From positions 278,066 to 342,065 of the forward strand of contig DATMZR010000031.1 in assembly GCA_035573435.1 (NCBI GenBank): a DNA stretch of 64,000 bases, in the 5' to 3' direction. Below the pieces are notes generated by a model. The model was not told where the DNA came from, did no database searches, and saw nothing but the letters and a program-made list of their open reading frames with translations. Positions 33,201 to 41,112 of this stretch are shown one piece after another. Position numbers and translations under genes: made by a program. This stretch comes from Solirubrobacterales bacterium (GTDB lineage: Bacteria; Actinomycetota; Thermoleophilia; Solirubrobacterales; 70-9). The stretch's first letter is position 1; each line of letters starts with the position of its first letter.

Positions 33201-33659
33201 TTAATCGGTTCGGCTGTCTAGGCGGGCGAGTTCCGCTCGGATCGCCTCGAGCTGCGCGGTGATCTCCTCGAGCCTGCGCGTGACCGGGTCCTCCCTGCCG
33301 GTTTGCCTCCGCGCCTGCGCCTCCGCCACGAAGGCGCTGGTGATTGCTCCCGTGACGACCGCGTACAAGGAGAGCCCGCCAAGCATCAGAAAGGAGGCGA
33401 TCACCTTGCCGGCCGTATCGCTGGGCACAACGTCACCGTAGCCGACCGTGGTGACCGTCTGGAGCGCCCACCACATGGCGAGCCAGACGTTGTCGAAGGT
33501 CTCCGGGTTGACGAGGCGCTCTACAACGCCGAAGACCACGACTCCGACTGCCCAGAGCGAGACAATCAGCGACGCTGCGAGACGCGGGCGGAGCACCTTC
33601 CGCTGGAGGCGCTGCTGCATCGCTTCGCCGAACGGAGGCGGCGGCGCCTGTTGCTCCAT
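33201..33659 (-). CDS. Two-helix potassium channel
   Basis: The 152-residue protein has an outer helix (~28-48), a pore helix and the full K+ selectivity filter TVTTVGYGDVVP (~70-81), then an inner helix (~90-112) with a Gly hinge (MLGGLSLYAVVTGA). The C-terminal ~35 residues form a coiled coil (RRLEEITAQLEAIRAELARL) that would tetramerise the channel in the cytoplasm. No ligand-binding (RCK) domain is present, so gating is probably by voltage, pH or lipid. Confidence 0.92.
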   Translation of the reverse strand: MEQQAPPPPFGEAMQQRLQRKVLRPRLAASLIVSLWAVGVVVFGVVERLVNPETFDNVWLAMWWALQTVTTVGYGDVVPSDTAGKVIASFLMLGGLSLYAVVTGAITSAFVAEAQARRQTGREDPVTRRLEEITAQLEAIRAELARLDSRTD

Positions 33660-33732
33660 TCACCGTGTTTCGGCGCCTAGCTCGGCACTCCTTGCCGACC
33701 GCGGCTATCCGCCGCGGCGCACAGTTTTCTGC

Positions 33733-35376
33733 TTATGAAGCAGCCGCGGCCGCTGGCTCCACGCCGCTGGCCTCGCCCCCCGCGACCGACTCAGTGGGCA
33801 GTTGGCGGGTGAACCAGAGCGACAGCAGCGCGGCGACGGCGACGGCCCCGAGCGCCAGCCGCAGCGCTTCGAGCTGCGCGTCGCCGTAGTCCGCCGCGAC
33901 GGCCTCCGCCTGGTCCTGCGTCAGACCACCCTCGACCGCGGCCGTCTCGACGTCGTCCACCGGCACTATGTCGATCCCCCCTTCGGCGTTCGCAACGATC
34001 GTCTCGCGGGTGGCCGCCGGAACGTCCGGATTGTCGGCGATGCGCTGGCTGAAACCGGTGGCAAGCGACGCCAGAAGTACCGCGCCGATGATCGCCGTCC
34101 CAAGTGAGGAGCCAAGGTTCTGAGCGGTGCCCTGGAGGCCGCCCCCCTCACTGCTCTTCGCGGGTGAAACCGAGGACATGATCACGTTTCCAAGCTGCGA
34201 GGCAAGCAGGCCGGCGCCGGCGCCGAGGATGGTGAGTGCGATCTTGAAGCCAGAGTCGTTCAGAGTCACATCGAGCGTCGCCAGCATCACGATCGCGCCC
34301 ACACTCACCGCGACCAGCCCAAGCTGCGCGACGGTGCGCGGGGAGCGCCGGGCCGCCATCCGCGGTCCCAGGAGAGCGAAGACGAGCATCGCCCCCGACA
34401 GCGGGAGCAGGCGCTTGCCGGTCTCGAACGCGTCGAAGCCCAGCACGACCTGCAAGTACACAGGGATGACGAAGAAGGTGCCCATCAGAACGAGCTGCTG
34501 TCCCAGAAGGGTCGAGAGCCCTGCGCGCAGCTGTGTGATCCGGAGCAGCGACGGGTCGAGCAACTGGTCCCGGCCGAGCCGGGCGCGGCGCTGCTCCCAA
34601 ACGAAGAACGCCCCGAGCAGCGCCAGGCCGCCGAGCACCAGGAACGGCACCGGCGAGAAGCCAAGCGGGGTGATCTCCGTGCCGTTGATGGTCGGCGGCG
34701 TTCGCGGCTCCACGAACCCCCACACGCTGCTGCGCAAGATCGCGAACACGATCAGGCCGAGGCCGCTCGAGGAGAGTGCCACGCCGGCAATGTCGAGCCG
34801 GGGGCGCCGCTCGGCGGCCGCGGCTCGGGGAATCCGCCCCCGAAGCAGCAGGAGCAAGATCACGACGACGGTCTCGGCGGCGAACACATAACGCCACGAG
34901 AACTCCGTGGTCACCCAGCCGCCGATCAGCGGGCCCGCAGCGATGGCGACCGCGGCGACGCCGCCAAGGAGCGCGTAGGCCAGCGCGCGCTCGCGGCCCT
35001 CGTAGCTGGCGGCCGTGAGCGCTGCGATCGCGGGAATCACCAGCACTGCGCCGAGCCCCTCGACCCCCGACCAGCCGATCAGCAGAACGGCGAGGTTCGG
35101 GCTCAGCGCCGTGGTCAGCGACCCGGCGCCATAGATCGCCAGGCCGATCGCGAACCCGCGATTGCGGCCCAGGATGTCGCCGAGCTTCGCCCCGAGCAGC
35201 ATGAACGCCGCCATCACGAGCGTGTACATCGTGATCGCCGTCTGCACCCCCTGGATCGTCGTGTCGAGGTCCTCGACGATCTGCGAGATCGCCACGTTCA
35301 TGACGCTCGTATCGAGCACCATCACGAACTGGGCCGAGGCCAGCATGATGAGGGGGATCCACTTCCGCAGGGTCAA
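33733..35376 (-). CDS. MFS drug exporter, DHA2 (EmrB/QacA) family
   Basis: The 547-residue protein has fourteen predicted helices. The N-terminal MLASAQFVMVLDTSVMNVAI is the DHA2 motif D1, then GAKLGDILGRNRGF (motif A) and the GPLIGGWVTTEFSWRYVFAAE motif C. This family exports drugs, bile salts or lipids by proton antiport. An extracytoplasmic loop near the C-terminus is acidic (NAEGGIDIVPVDDVETAAVEGG). The TTG start is supported by TAGGAT six bases upstream. No regulator is adjacent. Confidence 0.92.
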   Translation of the reverse strand: MTLRKWIPLIMLASAQFVMVLDTSVMNVAISQIVEDLDTTIQGVQTAITMYTLVMAAFMLLGAKLGDILGRNRGFAIGLAIYGAGSLTTALSPNLAVLLIGWSGVEGLGAVLVIPAIAALTAASYEGRERALAYALLGGVAAVAIAAGPLIGGWVTTEFSWRYVFAAETVVVILLLLLRGRIPRAAAAERRPRLDIAGVALSSSGLGLIVFAILRSSVWGFVEPRTPPTINGTEITPLGFSPVPFLVLGGLALLGAFFVWEQRRARLGRDQLLDPSLLRITQLRAGLSTLLGQQLVLMGTFFVIPVYLQVVLGFDAFETGKRLLPLSGAMLVFALLGPRMAARRSPRTVAQLGLVAVSVGAIVMLATLDVTLNDSGFKIALTILGAGAGLLASQLGNVIMSSVSPAKSSEGGGLQGTAQNLGSSLGTAIIGAVLLASLATGFSQRIADNPDVPAATRETIVANAEGGIDIVPVDDVETAAVEGGLTQDQAEAVAADYGDAQLEALRLALGAVAVAALLSLWFTRQLPTESVAGGEASGVEPAAAAAS

Positions 35377-35382
35377 CGGGCG

Positions 35383-35388
35383 ATCCTA
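35383..35388 (-). promoter_or_regulatory. -10 element TAGGAT for the MFS exporter
   Basis: Minus-strand TAGGAT ends six bases before the TTG at 35376. Confidence 0.5.
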
Positions 35389-35497
35389 GCCAGCGGGTAC
35401 TTCGACGCCGCGGTTGCCGTTGAGGCAGCAGGCACTAACTCCGGCGTCTGACGAGATCAGATGGCCGCCCGTCCGCGCCGCGAGGGAAGATGCATCC

Positions 35498-36442
35498 GTG
35501 CCCGAGGGCCGCGAATCCCATCCCCACGAGCCGGGCTCCGAGCCCCTCCCCGGTCGCGTGCTGGGGACGGGCGCGCGAGGGGTGCGCCGGGTGGCTGAGC
35601 TGACCGGCGTCGACCGTGCGATCGAGGCGGGCACGGAGGAGGCGATCGTCCGCGCCGCGGAGAGCCCGGCGGTGGAACGCGCCTTTGCTCGCATCCTGCA
35701 AGGCCCCATGGTCGAGGAAGCCGTCGCGCGGGCGGTTCAGAGCCCGGCCGTCGAGCGGGCGATAATCGAGGTGCTCGACAGCGAGATGCTCGACCACGTT
35801 TGGGACCGGCTGTTGGCCAGCGATGAGGCGCAGCGGCTGGTCGAGCGGATCGCCGAAGCGCCCGAGGTGAGGGCGGCGATCGCGGCACAGGGCGTGGGCC
35901 TGGTCGGGGACCTCGGGCGCCAGCTGGGCCGTGGCACGCGCGGGCTCGACGACATCGTCGAGCGGGTCGTCAGGGCCGTGCTCAGACGGCCGCGCCGGGC
36001 CGAGCGCACCCGGTTCGTTGGCGCGGCGACGCGAATTGTCGCGTTCGCCGTCGACGTCGGCATCCTCAACGCGGGATTTTTCGTGGTCTCCGCGATCGTT
36101 GCGTTCATAATCTCGGCTCTCTCCGGCGGCAGCGATGACGTCTCCGGGGAGGCGATTTTCGCCGGCGCGGTGGCGTGGCTACTGGCGGGCTCCGTCTATC
36201 TGCTCATCTTCTGGGCCTCGGTCGGGCAGACGCCGGGGATGAGGTTCGTCGGCATTCATTTGGAGGCGGAAGGAGCGGAACGGATCGGCAGGCGCCGCGC
36301 AGTCCGCCGGCTGTGGGGTGTCGTCCTGTGTGTCCTCACCCTGGGGGTGGGCTTCCTCGGCGTCCTATTCAACGAGCGCCGCCGTGGTCTCCACGACAGG
36401 GTCGCGGACACCGACGTCGTCTACGGCGATCAGTCGTCGTGA
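35498..36442 (+). CDS. RDD family membrane protein with long helical N-domain
   Basis: The protein is 314 residues from a GTG that has GAGGGAAGA upstream; the frame is open to 35414. Residues ~20-165 are charged helices with repeated VERA-type units (SPAVERAFARIL, SPAVERAIIEVL). The RDD domain follows (~175-310): RIVAFAVDVGILN with its Asp, GQTPGMRFVGIHL and RRGLHDRVADTDVVY. RDD proteins are thought to be ion or small-molecule transporters. Its last 13 bases overlap the convergent stress-protein gene. Confidence 0.85.
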   Translation: MPEGRESHPHEPGSEPLPGRVLGTGARGVRRVAELTGVDRAIEAGTEEAIVRAAESPAVERAFARILQGPMVEEAVARAVQSPAVERAIIEVLDSEMLDHVWDRLLASDEAQRLVERIAEAPEVRAAIAAQGVGLVGDLGRQLGRGTRGLDDIVERVVRAVLRRPRRAERTRFVGAATRIVAFAVDVGILNAGFFVVSAIVAFIISALSGGSDDVSGEAIFAGAVAWLLAGSVYLLIFWASVGQTPGMRFVGIHLEAEGAERIGRRRAVRRLWGVVLCVLTLGVGFLGVLFNERRRGLHDRVADTDVVYGDQSS

Positions 36443-36921
36443 ACGACGACGACCGGACAGGGCGCGTCCTTCAGGACCGCCTTCGACGTGCTGCCCTCCA
36501 GCCGCGCGCGGAGCCCCTTTAGCCCCCGCGAGCCGACCACGATCGCCGCCACCTCGCGCTTGCGAGCAACTCCGATGATCGCGTCCGCCACGTGGACCTC
36601 GTCTGCAACTGCAAGTGCGTTGGCGTTGAGTCCGGCCGACTGAGCCAGCTCGGCTCCGGCCTGCGCGGTCCGAACTGCGCGCTGATGAAGCTCTTTCTCC
36701 AGCTCGCGGGCGCCCTCGATGTCGACTGGGAGCGGCGACACGCCGAGATCAGCCGTCGGAATGTCGGCCATCGGAGTCTCGGCCTCATAGGCGAGGCTGG
36801 GCTCCCAGACCGTGACCACCAGCACCTGGCGCGAGCCGAACAGCTTGGCTGTCTCGCGAACGGCTAGGCGGGCTGCATCGGACCCGTCGTATGCGATGAG
36901 CAGGGGCGCGTCGGCGGCCAT
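36430..36921 (-). CDS. Universal stress protein (UspA), ATP-binding type
   Basis: The 163-residue protein begins PLLIAYDGSDAARLAVRETAKLF. It has the full ATP loop G-2x-G-9x-G(S/T) in GSRGLKGLRARLEGSTS, then PCPVVVV, near the C-terminus. An inserted ~25-residue acidic segment follows strand 2 (ETPMADIPTADLGVSPLPVD). Such proteins bind ATP and protect cells in stress or hypoxia. TAAGCT lies nine bases before the ATG. Confidence 0.92.
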   Translation of the reverse strand: MAADAPLLIAYDGSDAARLAVRETAKLFGSRQVLVVTVWEPSLAYEAETPMADIPTADLGVSPLPVDIEGARELEKELHQRAVRTAQAGAELAQSAGLNANALAVADEVHVADAIIGVARKREVAAIVVGSRGLKGLRARLEGSTSKAVLKDAPCPVVVVHDD

Positions 36922-36930
36922 CGACGGCGC

Positions 36931-36936
36931 AGCTTA
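36931..36936 (-). promoter_or_regulatory. -10 element TAAGCT for the stress-protein gene
   Basis: Minus-strand TAAGCT ends nine bases before the ATG at 36921. A 10-bp palindrome CCCAATTGGG (36952-36961) lies behind it, near the expected -35 position. Confidence 0.5.
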
Positions 36937-37012
36937 TCCGAGGTGAGACGACCCAATTGGGATAGAGTCCCGGCACGGAATCGGGCCCCAAGATGGGAGC
37001 GAGCGGCGCCCG

Positions 37013-37669
37013 ATGAGAGGACTGTCTGTGAGCTTGGCCCGCCCGACGGACGAATTCGGTCACGATAGACGAGCTTCGGAGGCGCCCGCTCCGCCTACCT
37101 GGATCGCGCAATCGCCGGTGCTGGCTCGGGCGTACCGCCTCGCCGCATCCGCTCATGCCTCGCAGCGTCGGGCCACCGACGGGGCACCATTCCTGGACCA
37201 TGTGGTCGAAGTCGCGACGTTGCTCGAGGAAGCCGGCTTCGACGAGGAGTCCGTCACCGCCGGGCTCTTGCACGACGCGGTCGAACGCGGGACGCTTACC
37301 GCAGAGCGCCTGCGACGCGAGATGGGCGACGCGGTCTCGTCGCTTGTGCTCGCCCTCACCGAGGATGACTCGATCGACTCCTTCGCCGAGCGCAAGGCGG
37401 CGCTTCGCGAGCAGGTTCGGCAGTCGGGCCCGCAAGCGGTCACCATCTTCGCCGCGGACAAGCTCTCCGACATCAACGGGCTGCGACGAGGGATCGCCAG
37501 GTTCGGCGATGAGATCGAACAGCGGATGGGAACCACCGTCGGAGGCATGGCCTCTCATTACCGCGCCTCAGTGGAGATGATCGAGGCGAGCATGCCTCGG
37601 TCCGTCTTCAGTCCGGCCCTGCATGCCCAGCTCGAAGAGCTGGACCGCTACGCGGCCGCCAGGCACTGA
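37013..37669 (+). CDS. HD-domain hydrolase of the RelA/SpoT (small alarmone hydrolase) type
   Basis: This 218-residue protein shows the ppGpp-hydrolase metal ligands in order: His48 in SAHASQ, His63 in PFLDH, His87-Asp88 in GLLHDAVE and Asp149 in FAADKLSD. There is no synthetase domain, so it resembles stand-alone alarmone hydrolases (MESH1/SAH). ppGpp itself as substrate is inferred. Its ATG overlaps the TGA of a seven-codon leader ORF (36993-37016). The palindrome at 36952-36961 is shared with the divergent stress gene. Confidence 0.8.
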   Translation: MRGLSVSLARPTDEFGHDRRASEAPAPPTWIAQSPVLARAYRLAASAHASQRRATDGAPFLDHVVEVATLLEEAGFDEESVTAGLLHDAVERGTLTAERLRREMGDAVSSLVLALTEDDSIDSFAERKAALREQVRQSGPQAVTIFAADKLSDINGLRRGIARFGDEIEQRMGTTVGGMASHYRASVEMIEASMPRSVFSPALHAQLEELDRYAAARH

Positions 37670-37743
37670 GACTGAATTTCGGCTACGCCGAGCACCGATG
37701 AATTTCCCCAGGAGCCGCGGTCTCGACCTGCATGGACCGAGAT

Positions 37744-38259
37744 TCACTCTTCCGGGGGTCCGGTGGGCTGCTCCCGCACGGCCATTCCGGGATGCACGCC
37801 GCGCCTCACGACCTTGTCCCCTTGCAGCCTCTGCAGCAGGTCGATGAGCTGCTCACGCTCATCGGTCTCGAGCCCGGAGCAAAGCTCGGTCTCGTAGGCG
37901 ATCGCAACCTCGACGGCGGTCTTCAGGGTCCGCGCGCCCTTCGGCGTCATGTAGAGGGCGCGGACGCGCCGGTCGGTTGGGCTTGGCCGCCGCTCGACCA
38001 GGCCCGCCTGTTCGAGCCGGTCAACCAAGGCGACCATGCCGCTGGCAGGCATGCCGAGGCGGGCCGCGAGGGCCTGCTGGGACTGCCCTTCACTCTGCGA
38101 GACGTAGCGCAGCAGCGTCCACTCTCGTGGGCCGATGCCGAGCGGCTCGAGCGCTTTCATGAAACCCTGCGAGGAGACGAAGCCCAACTGCGAGATCAGG
38201 AAGCCGACGCTGCGCGGGGGGCGGTCCGGGTCCACGGACATGTCGGCCTTCTGCGGCAT
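37744..38259 (-). CDS. MarR family transcriptional regulator
   Basis: The 171-residue protein is a winged helix: GPREWTLLRYVSQSEGQSQQALAARLGMPASGMVALVDRLEQAGLVERRPSPTDRRVRALYMTPKG, the complete MarR pattern with the DRR wing. It is divergent from the MMPL exporter across 139 bases that contain its -10 (38269-38274) and a perfect 9-bp inverted repeat. It most likely represses itself and the exporter and is released by a small lipophilic ligand. It converges on the HD gene. Confidence 0.93.
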   Translation of the reverse strand: MPQKADMSVDPDRPPRSVGFLISQLGFVSSQGFMKALEPLGIGPREWTLLRYVSQSEGQSQQALAARLGMPASGMVALVDRLEQAGLVERRPSPTDRRVRALYMTPKGARTLKTAVEVAIAYETELCSGLETDEREQLIDLLQRLQGDKVVRRGVHPGMAVREQPTGPPEE

Positions 38260-38268
38260 TCCAAGCGA

Positions 38269-38274
38269 AAGTTA
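38269..38274 (-). promoter_or_regulatory. -10 element TAACTT for marR
   Basis: Minus-strand TAACTT ends nine bases before the ATG at 38259. The inverted repeat at 38298-38322 covers the region just upstream of its -35 position. Confidence 0.5.
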
Positions 38275-38297
38275 CAGCCGTATACGATTTTTGCTAT

Positions 38298-38322
38298 GAA
38301 TCATTCCTTCACCGAATGATTC
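38298..38322. promoter_or_regulatory. Probable MarR operator: GAATCATTC-N7-GAATGATTC
   Basis: The two 9-bp arms are perfectly complementary, with a spacer of seven bases, in an AT-rich stretch that contrasts with the surrounding GC-rich DNA. Position between divergent marR and the exporter gene makes it the best operator candidate in the window. Confidence 0.75.
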
Positions 38323-38398
38323 TACCCAACAATCAAATGGCCTCGAATCAGACCACGCCCGCCGGACGCCGACGGCACCCGAGGACAAAGGAGATCGA

Positions 38399-40552
38399 AT
38401 GACCCGCAGCCTCGCCCGCCTCGCCGATCTCGTCTACCGCCGCCGCGGTCGTGTGGTCGTGGGCTGGATCGTCGCGGCGATCCTGATCATCGGGGTCGGC
38501 TCCTCGCTTGCGGGTGAGTACAACGCCGACTACGACACCCCGGGATCTGAGTCCAAGGCTGCCAGCGACATCACGGAGCAGCGCTTCGACGGGTATTCGG
38601 GCCAGGAGATCTACGTCGTCGCGAAGGACCCGGCTGGGTTCGCCGGCCCCCGTGCCGCAGAGGCGCGACTGAACGGATTCTTCGCTCAGGCCGAGAAGGT
38701 CGAACACGTCGCCGGGCACACCCCCATCCGGATCTCGCAGAACCGGCAGATCGTGGCGAGCACCCTCCCGCTGACCGTCCCGGGCTGGGACGTCACGAAG
38801 GACCAGGGCGAGCAGCTGATCAACGCTGCGGAGGACAACGACGGCAACGGGCTGGAGATCAAGCTGGGGGGCGACCCCATCTATGCCGCCCAGAGTCAGT
38901 CCAGTCCCGAGGGGCTTGGGTTCGCCGGGGCCGCGATCGTGCTGCTGATCGCGTTCGGCTCGGTGGTTGCCGCCGGACTCCCGCTCGTCATCGCACTGGT
39001 CGGCCTGGGCATTTCGTCGGGCGGATTGATCGTTCTGCTGGCAAACGTGGTCAACGTCCCCGACTGGACCACCGCGGTCTCCGGGCTGATCGGGATCGGG
39101 GTCGGAATCGACTACTCGCTGCTTGTCTTGACCCGCTTCCGATCCGCAATACATCAGGGCAAGGATCGCCACGACGCAGTGGTCGAAGCGGTTACCACGG
39201 CGGGGCGGAGCGTGATCATCGCCGGCTGCACCGTGGTTATCGCCGTCCTGGGTCTGTTCCTCACCGGGCTCTCCTACATGTATGGGGTCGCGATCTCCGC
39301 ATCGCTCGCGGTCCTCGTGGTGATGTTCGCGTCGATCACCCTGCTGCCGGCCCTGCTCGGCTACCTGGGGCCGAAGGTCGACCGCCTACGGATCCCCTTC
39401 CTCGGCCGGACGCTGCGGACCGAAGGAAGCGCGGACTCGCCGGCGGCGCGCTGGAGCCACACGGTTCAGCGCCATCCCTGGACGGCCGCGATTCTGGCAA
39501 CCGCGCTGCTGCTCGCCCTGGCCGCTCCGGCCCTCGGCATGCGCCTCGGCTTCCCTGACGCAGGCAACGACCCGCCGGACACGATGACCCGCCAGGCCTA
39601 CGACCTGAACACCGAGGGGTTCGGGTCGGGGACCAACGGACCGGTGCAGATCGCAGCCGAGCTGCCAAATAGCTCCGCCAAGGGCGAGATCGACTCGTTC
39701 GCCCAGCAGCTTCGCAGCGAGCCGGACGTCGCGTTCGTGGTTCCCCCCCGGATCAACGCCGCCGGCAACGCGGCCTTGATCACCGTGATCCCGGAGAGCT
39801 CTCCCCAGGACGAGGCGACCGAGGATTTGGTCAACCATCTACGAAACGACGTCGTGCCCTCGCAGCTGGGTGGAACCGGCATCAAGGCCCAGATCGGAGG
39901 CGTGACCGCGGCGCTGGAGGATCAGAGCGAGTACATGAAGGACCGTCTGCCGCTGTTCATCGTTGCGGTCGTCGGCCTCTCCTTCCTGCTCCTGCTGGTC
40001 GCGTTCCATTCACCCTTCATCTCGCTGAAGGCCGGGGTGATGAATCTGCTCTCGGTCAGCGCCGCATACGGAGTGATGACGTTGGCGGCGAATGGCGGTG
40101 GGGTCAGCTCGCTGATCGGGATCGACCACGCGGTTCCGATCGCGCCGTTCATGCCGGTGATGATGTTCGCGATCCTCTTCGGCCTCTCGATGGACTACGA
40201 GGTCTTCCTGGTCTCGCGGATCCGCGAGGAGTACCTGAAGGATGGCGACACGCGAAGAGCGGTCGCCGACGGCCTGGCGAAGACAGCACGAGTGATCACC
40301 GCGGCGGCAGCGATCATGGTGGTCGTCTTCCTCGCCTTCGTGACCGCGCCAGACGTCTTCCTGAAGCTGTTCGGCATCGGGCTCGCCTCGGCGATCTTCC
40401 TCGACGCCACGGTCGTCCGGATGGTGCTGGTTCCGGCGGTGATGCAACTGCTGGGTCCTCGCAACTGGTGGATCCCCGAGTGGCTAGAGCGGATCCTGCC
40501 GCGCCTGGACGTCGAGAGCGTCGCAGTGGGCACCGCGCAGAGCCGGCCCTGA
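38399..40552 (+). CDS. MMPL/RND family transporter
   Basis: The 717-residue protein is complete. One helix near the N-terminus, a periplasmic porter domain (~45-180), a helix bundle (~175-330), a second porter domain (~375-515) and a second bundle (~520-690) are seen. Signatures are GIGVGIDYSLLVLTRFRS and GLSMDYEVFLVSRIREEY, the proton-relay Asp-Tyr pairs. It exports lipids, siderophores or drugs; the MarR regulator suggests xenobiotic control. AAAGGAG lies seven bases before the ATG. Confidence 0.94.
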   Translation: MTRSLARLADLVYRRRGRVVVGWIVAAILIIGVGSSLAGEYNADYDTPGSESKAASDITEQRFDGYSGQEIYVVAKDPAGFAGPRAAEARLNGFFAQAEKVEHVAGHTPIRISQNRQIVASTLPLTVPGWDVTKDQGEQLINAAEDNDGNGLEIKLGGDPIYAAQSQSSPEGLGFAGAAIVLLIAFGSVVAAGLPLVIALVGLGISSGGLIVLLANVVNVPDWTTAVSGLIGIGVGIDYSLLVLTRFRSAIHQGKDRHDAVVEAVTTAGRSVIIAGCTVVIAVLGLFLTGLSYMYGVAISASLAVLVVMFASITLLPALLGYLGPKVDRLRIPFLGRTLRTEGSADSPAARWSHTVQRHPWTAAILATALLLALAAPALGMRLGFPDAGNDPPDTMTRQAYDLNTEGFGSGTNGPVQIAAELPNSSAKGEIDSFAQQLRSEPDVAFVVPPRINAAGNAALITVIPESSPQDEATEDLVNHLRNDVVPSQLGGTGIKAQIGGVTAALEDQSEYMKDRLPLFIVAVVGLSFLLLLVAFHSPFISLKAGVMNLLSVSAAYGVMTLAANGGGVSSLIGIDHAVPIAPFMPVMMFAILFGLSMDYEVFLVSRIREEYLKDGDTRRAVADGLAKTARVITAAAAIMVVVFLAFVTAPDVFLKLFGIGLASAIFLDATVVRMVLVPAVMQLLGPRNWWIPEWLERILPRLDVESVAVGTAQSRP

Positions 40553-40569
40553 TCCAGCCGACGAAGTGA

Positions 40570-41112
40570 TCAACTGTCGCGCCGCGGCGCTCGTTGCACC
40601 GGCGCGTCCGGTGGAACGCCCCTGGTTGCCAGGCTCTTGTTTGCGTACGCCGCGTTGCCGGTCAGCTCGTCGCCGAGCCACTCGGGTGGCTCGAAGGACT
40701 GCGGCTGGTCGCCCGGCGGGAACTCGATCTCCGCGGTGATCAGGCCCTCCAGCGTCTCCCTGTAGACGTCAACCTCGATATCGCCGCCGTCGGTTGGCAC
40801 GTGATGGCGCGCCTTCGAGAGCCGCCGGCCAGCGGTCAGTGGCCACAGGGCTTCAAACTGCTCGGCGCCGACCTCTATCTCGACCTCGATCCTCTCCGGC
40901 CCGCTGCCGCGCTTGACCGTCAAGTACAAGTCCGTGCCGCTGCGACGGAGGCGCACCTCGATCTCATCGCCCTCGATCGCCAGGTATCCCTGTTCGATCT
41001 CCTCGACGGCACAACTCGAGAGCCAGTCGGGAGGGGTCGGGACAAGGAACTTTCGCTCGACCTCGAGAGGCAAAACGGAATCCGCTACGGAGCCACCGCG
41101 AAGAGCCGCCAT
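40570..41112 (-). CDS. CYTH domain protein (class IV cyclase/triphosphatase fold)
   Basis: The 180-residue protein has the defining EVERKFLV motif (ExExK form). It continues GYLAIEGDEIEVRLRRSG, YLTVKRGSG, IEVEIEVGAEQFEALW, SKARHHVP, VDVYRETLEGLITAEIEFP and WLGDELTGNAAYANKSLA, matching CYTH strands and the C-terminal DVT-like helix. The fold hydrolyses triphosphates or, in some members, makes cAMP. Starting at the ATG, it overlaps the cyclase gene upstream by 28 bases; a TTG at 41073 would avoid that. Confidence 0.9.
   Translation of the reverse strand: MAALRGGSVADSVLPLEVERKFLVPTPPDWLSSCAVEEIEQGYLAIEGDEIEVRLRRSGTDLYLTVKRGSGPERIEVEIEVGAEQFEALWPLTAGRRLSKARHHVPTDGGDIEVDVYRETLEGLITAEIEFPPGDQPQSFEPPEWLGDELTGNAAYANKSLATRGVPPDAPVQRAPRRDS

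Noticed and set aside
28059-36961. Shared CCCA-(n)-TGGG operator at 28059-28075 and 36952-36961
   Set aside because: The cores look alike but the arms and spacers differ, and two short palindromes can arise by chance in GC-rich DNA; kept only as separate local elements.
38299-40552. Horizontal acquisition of the MarR/MMPL pair because of the AT-rich gap
   Set aside because: Only the intergenic promoter is AT-rich; coding regions have the same GC-rich codon use as their neighbours.
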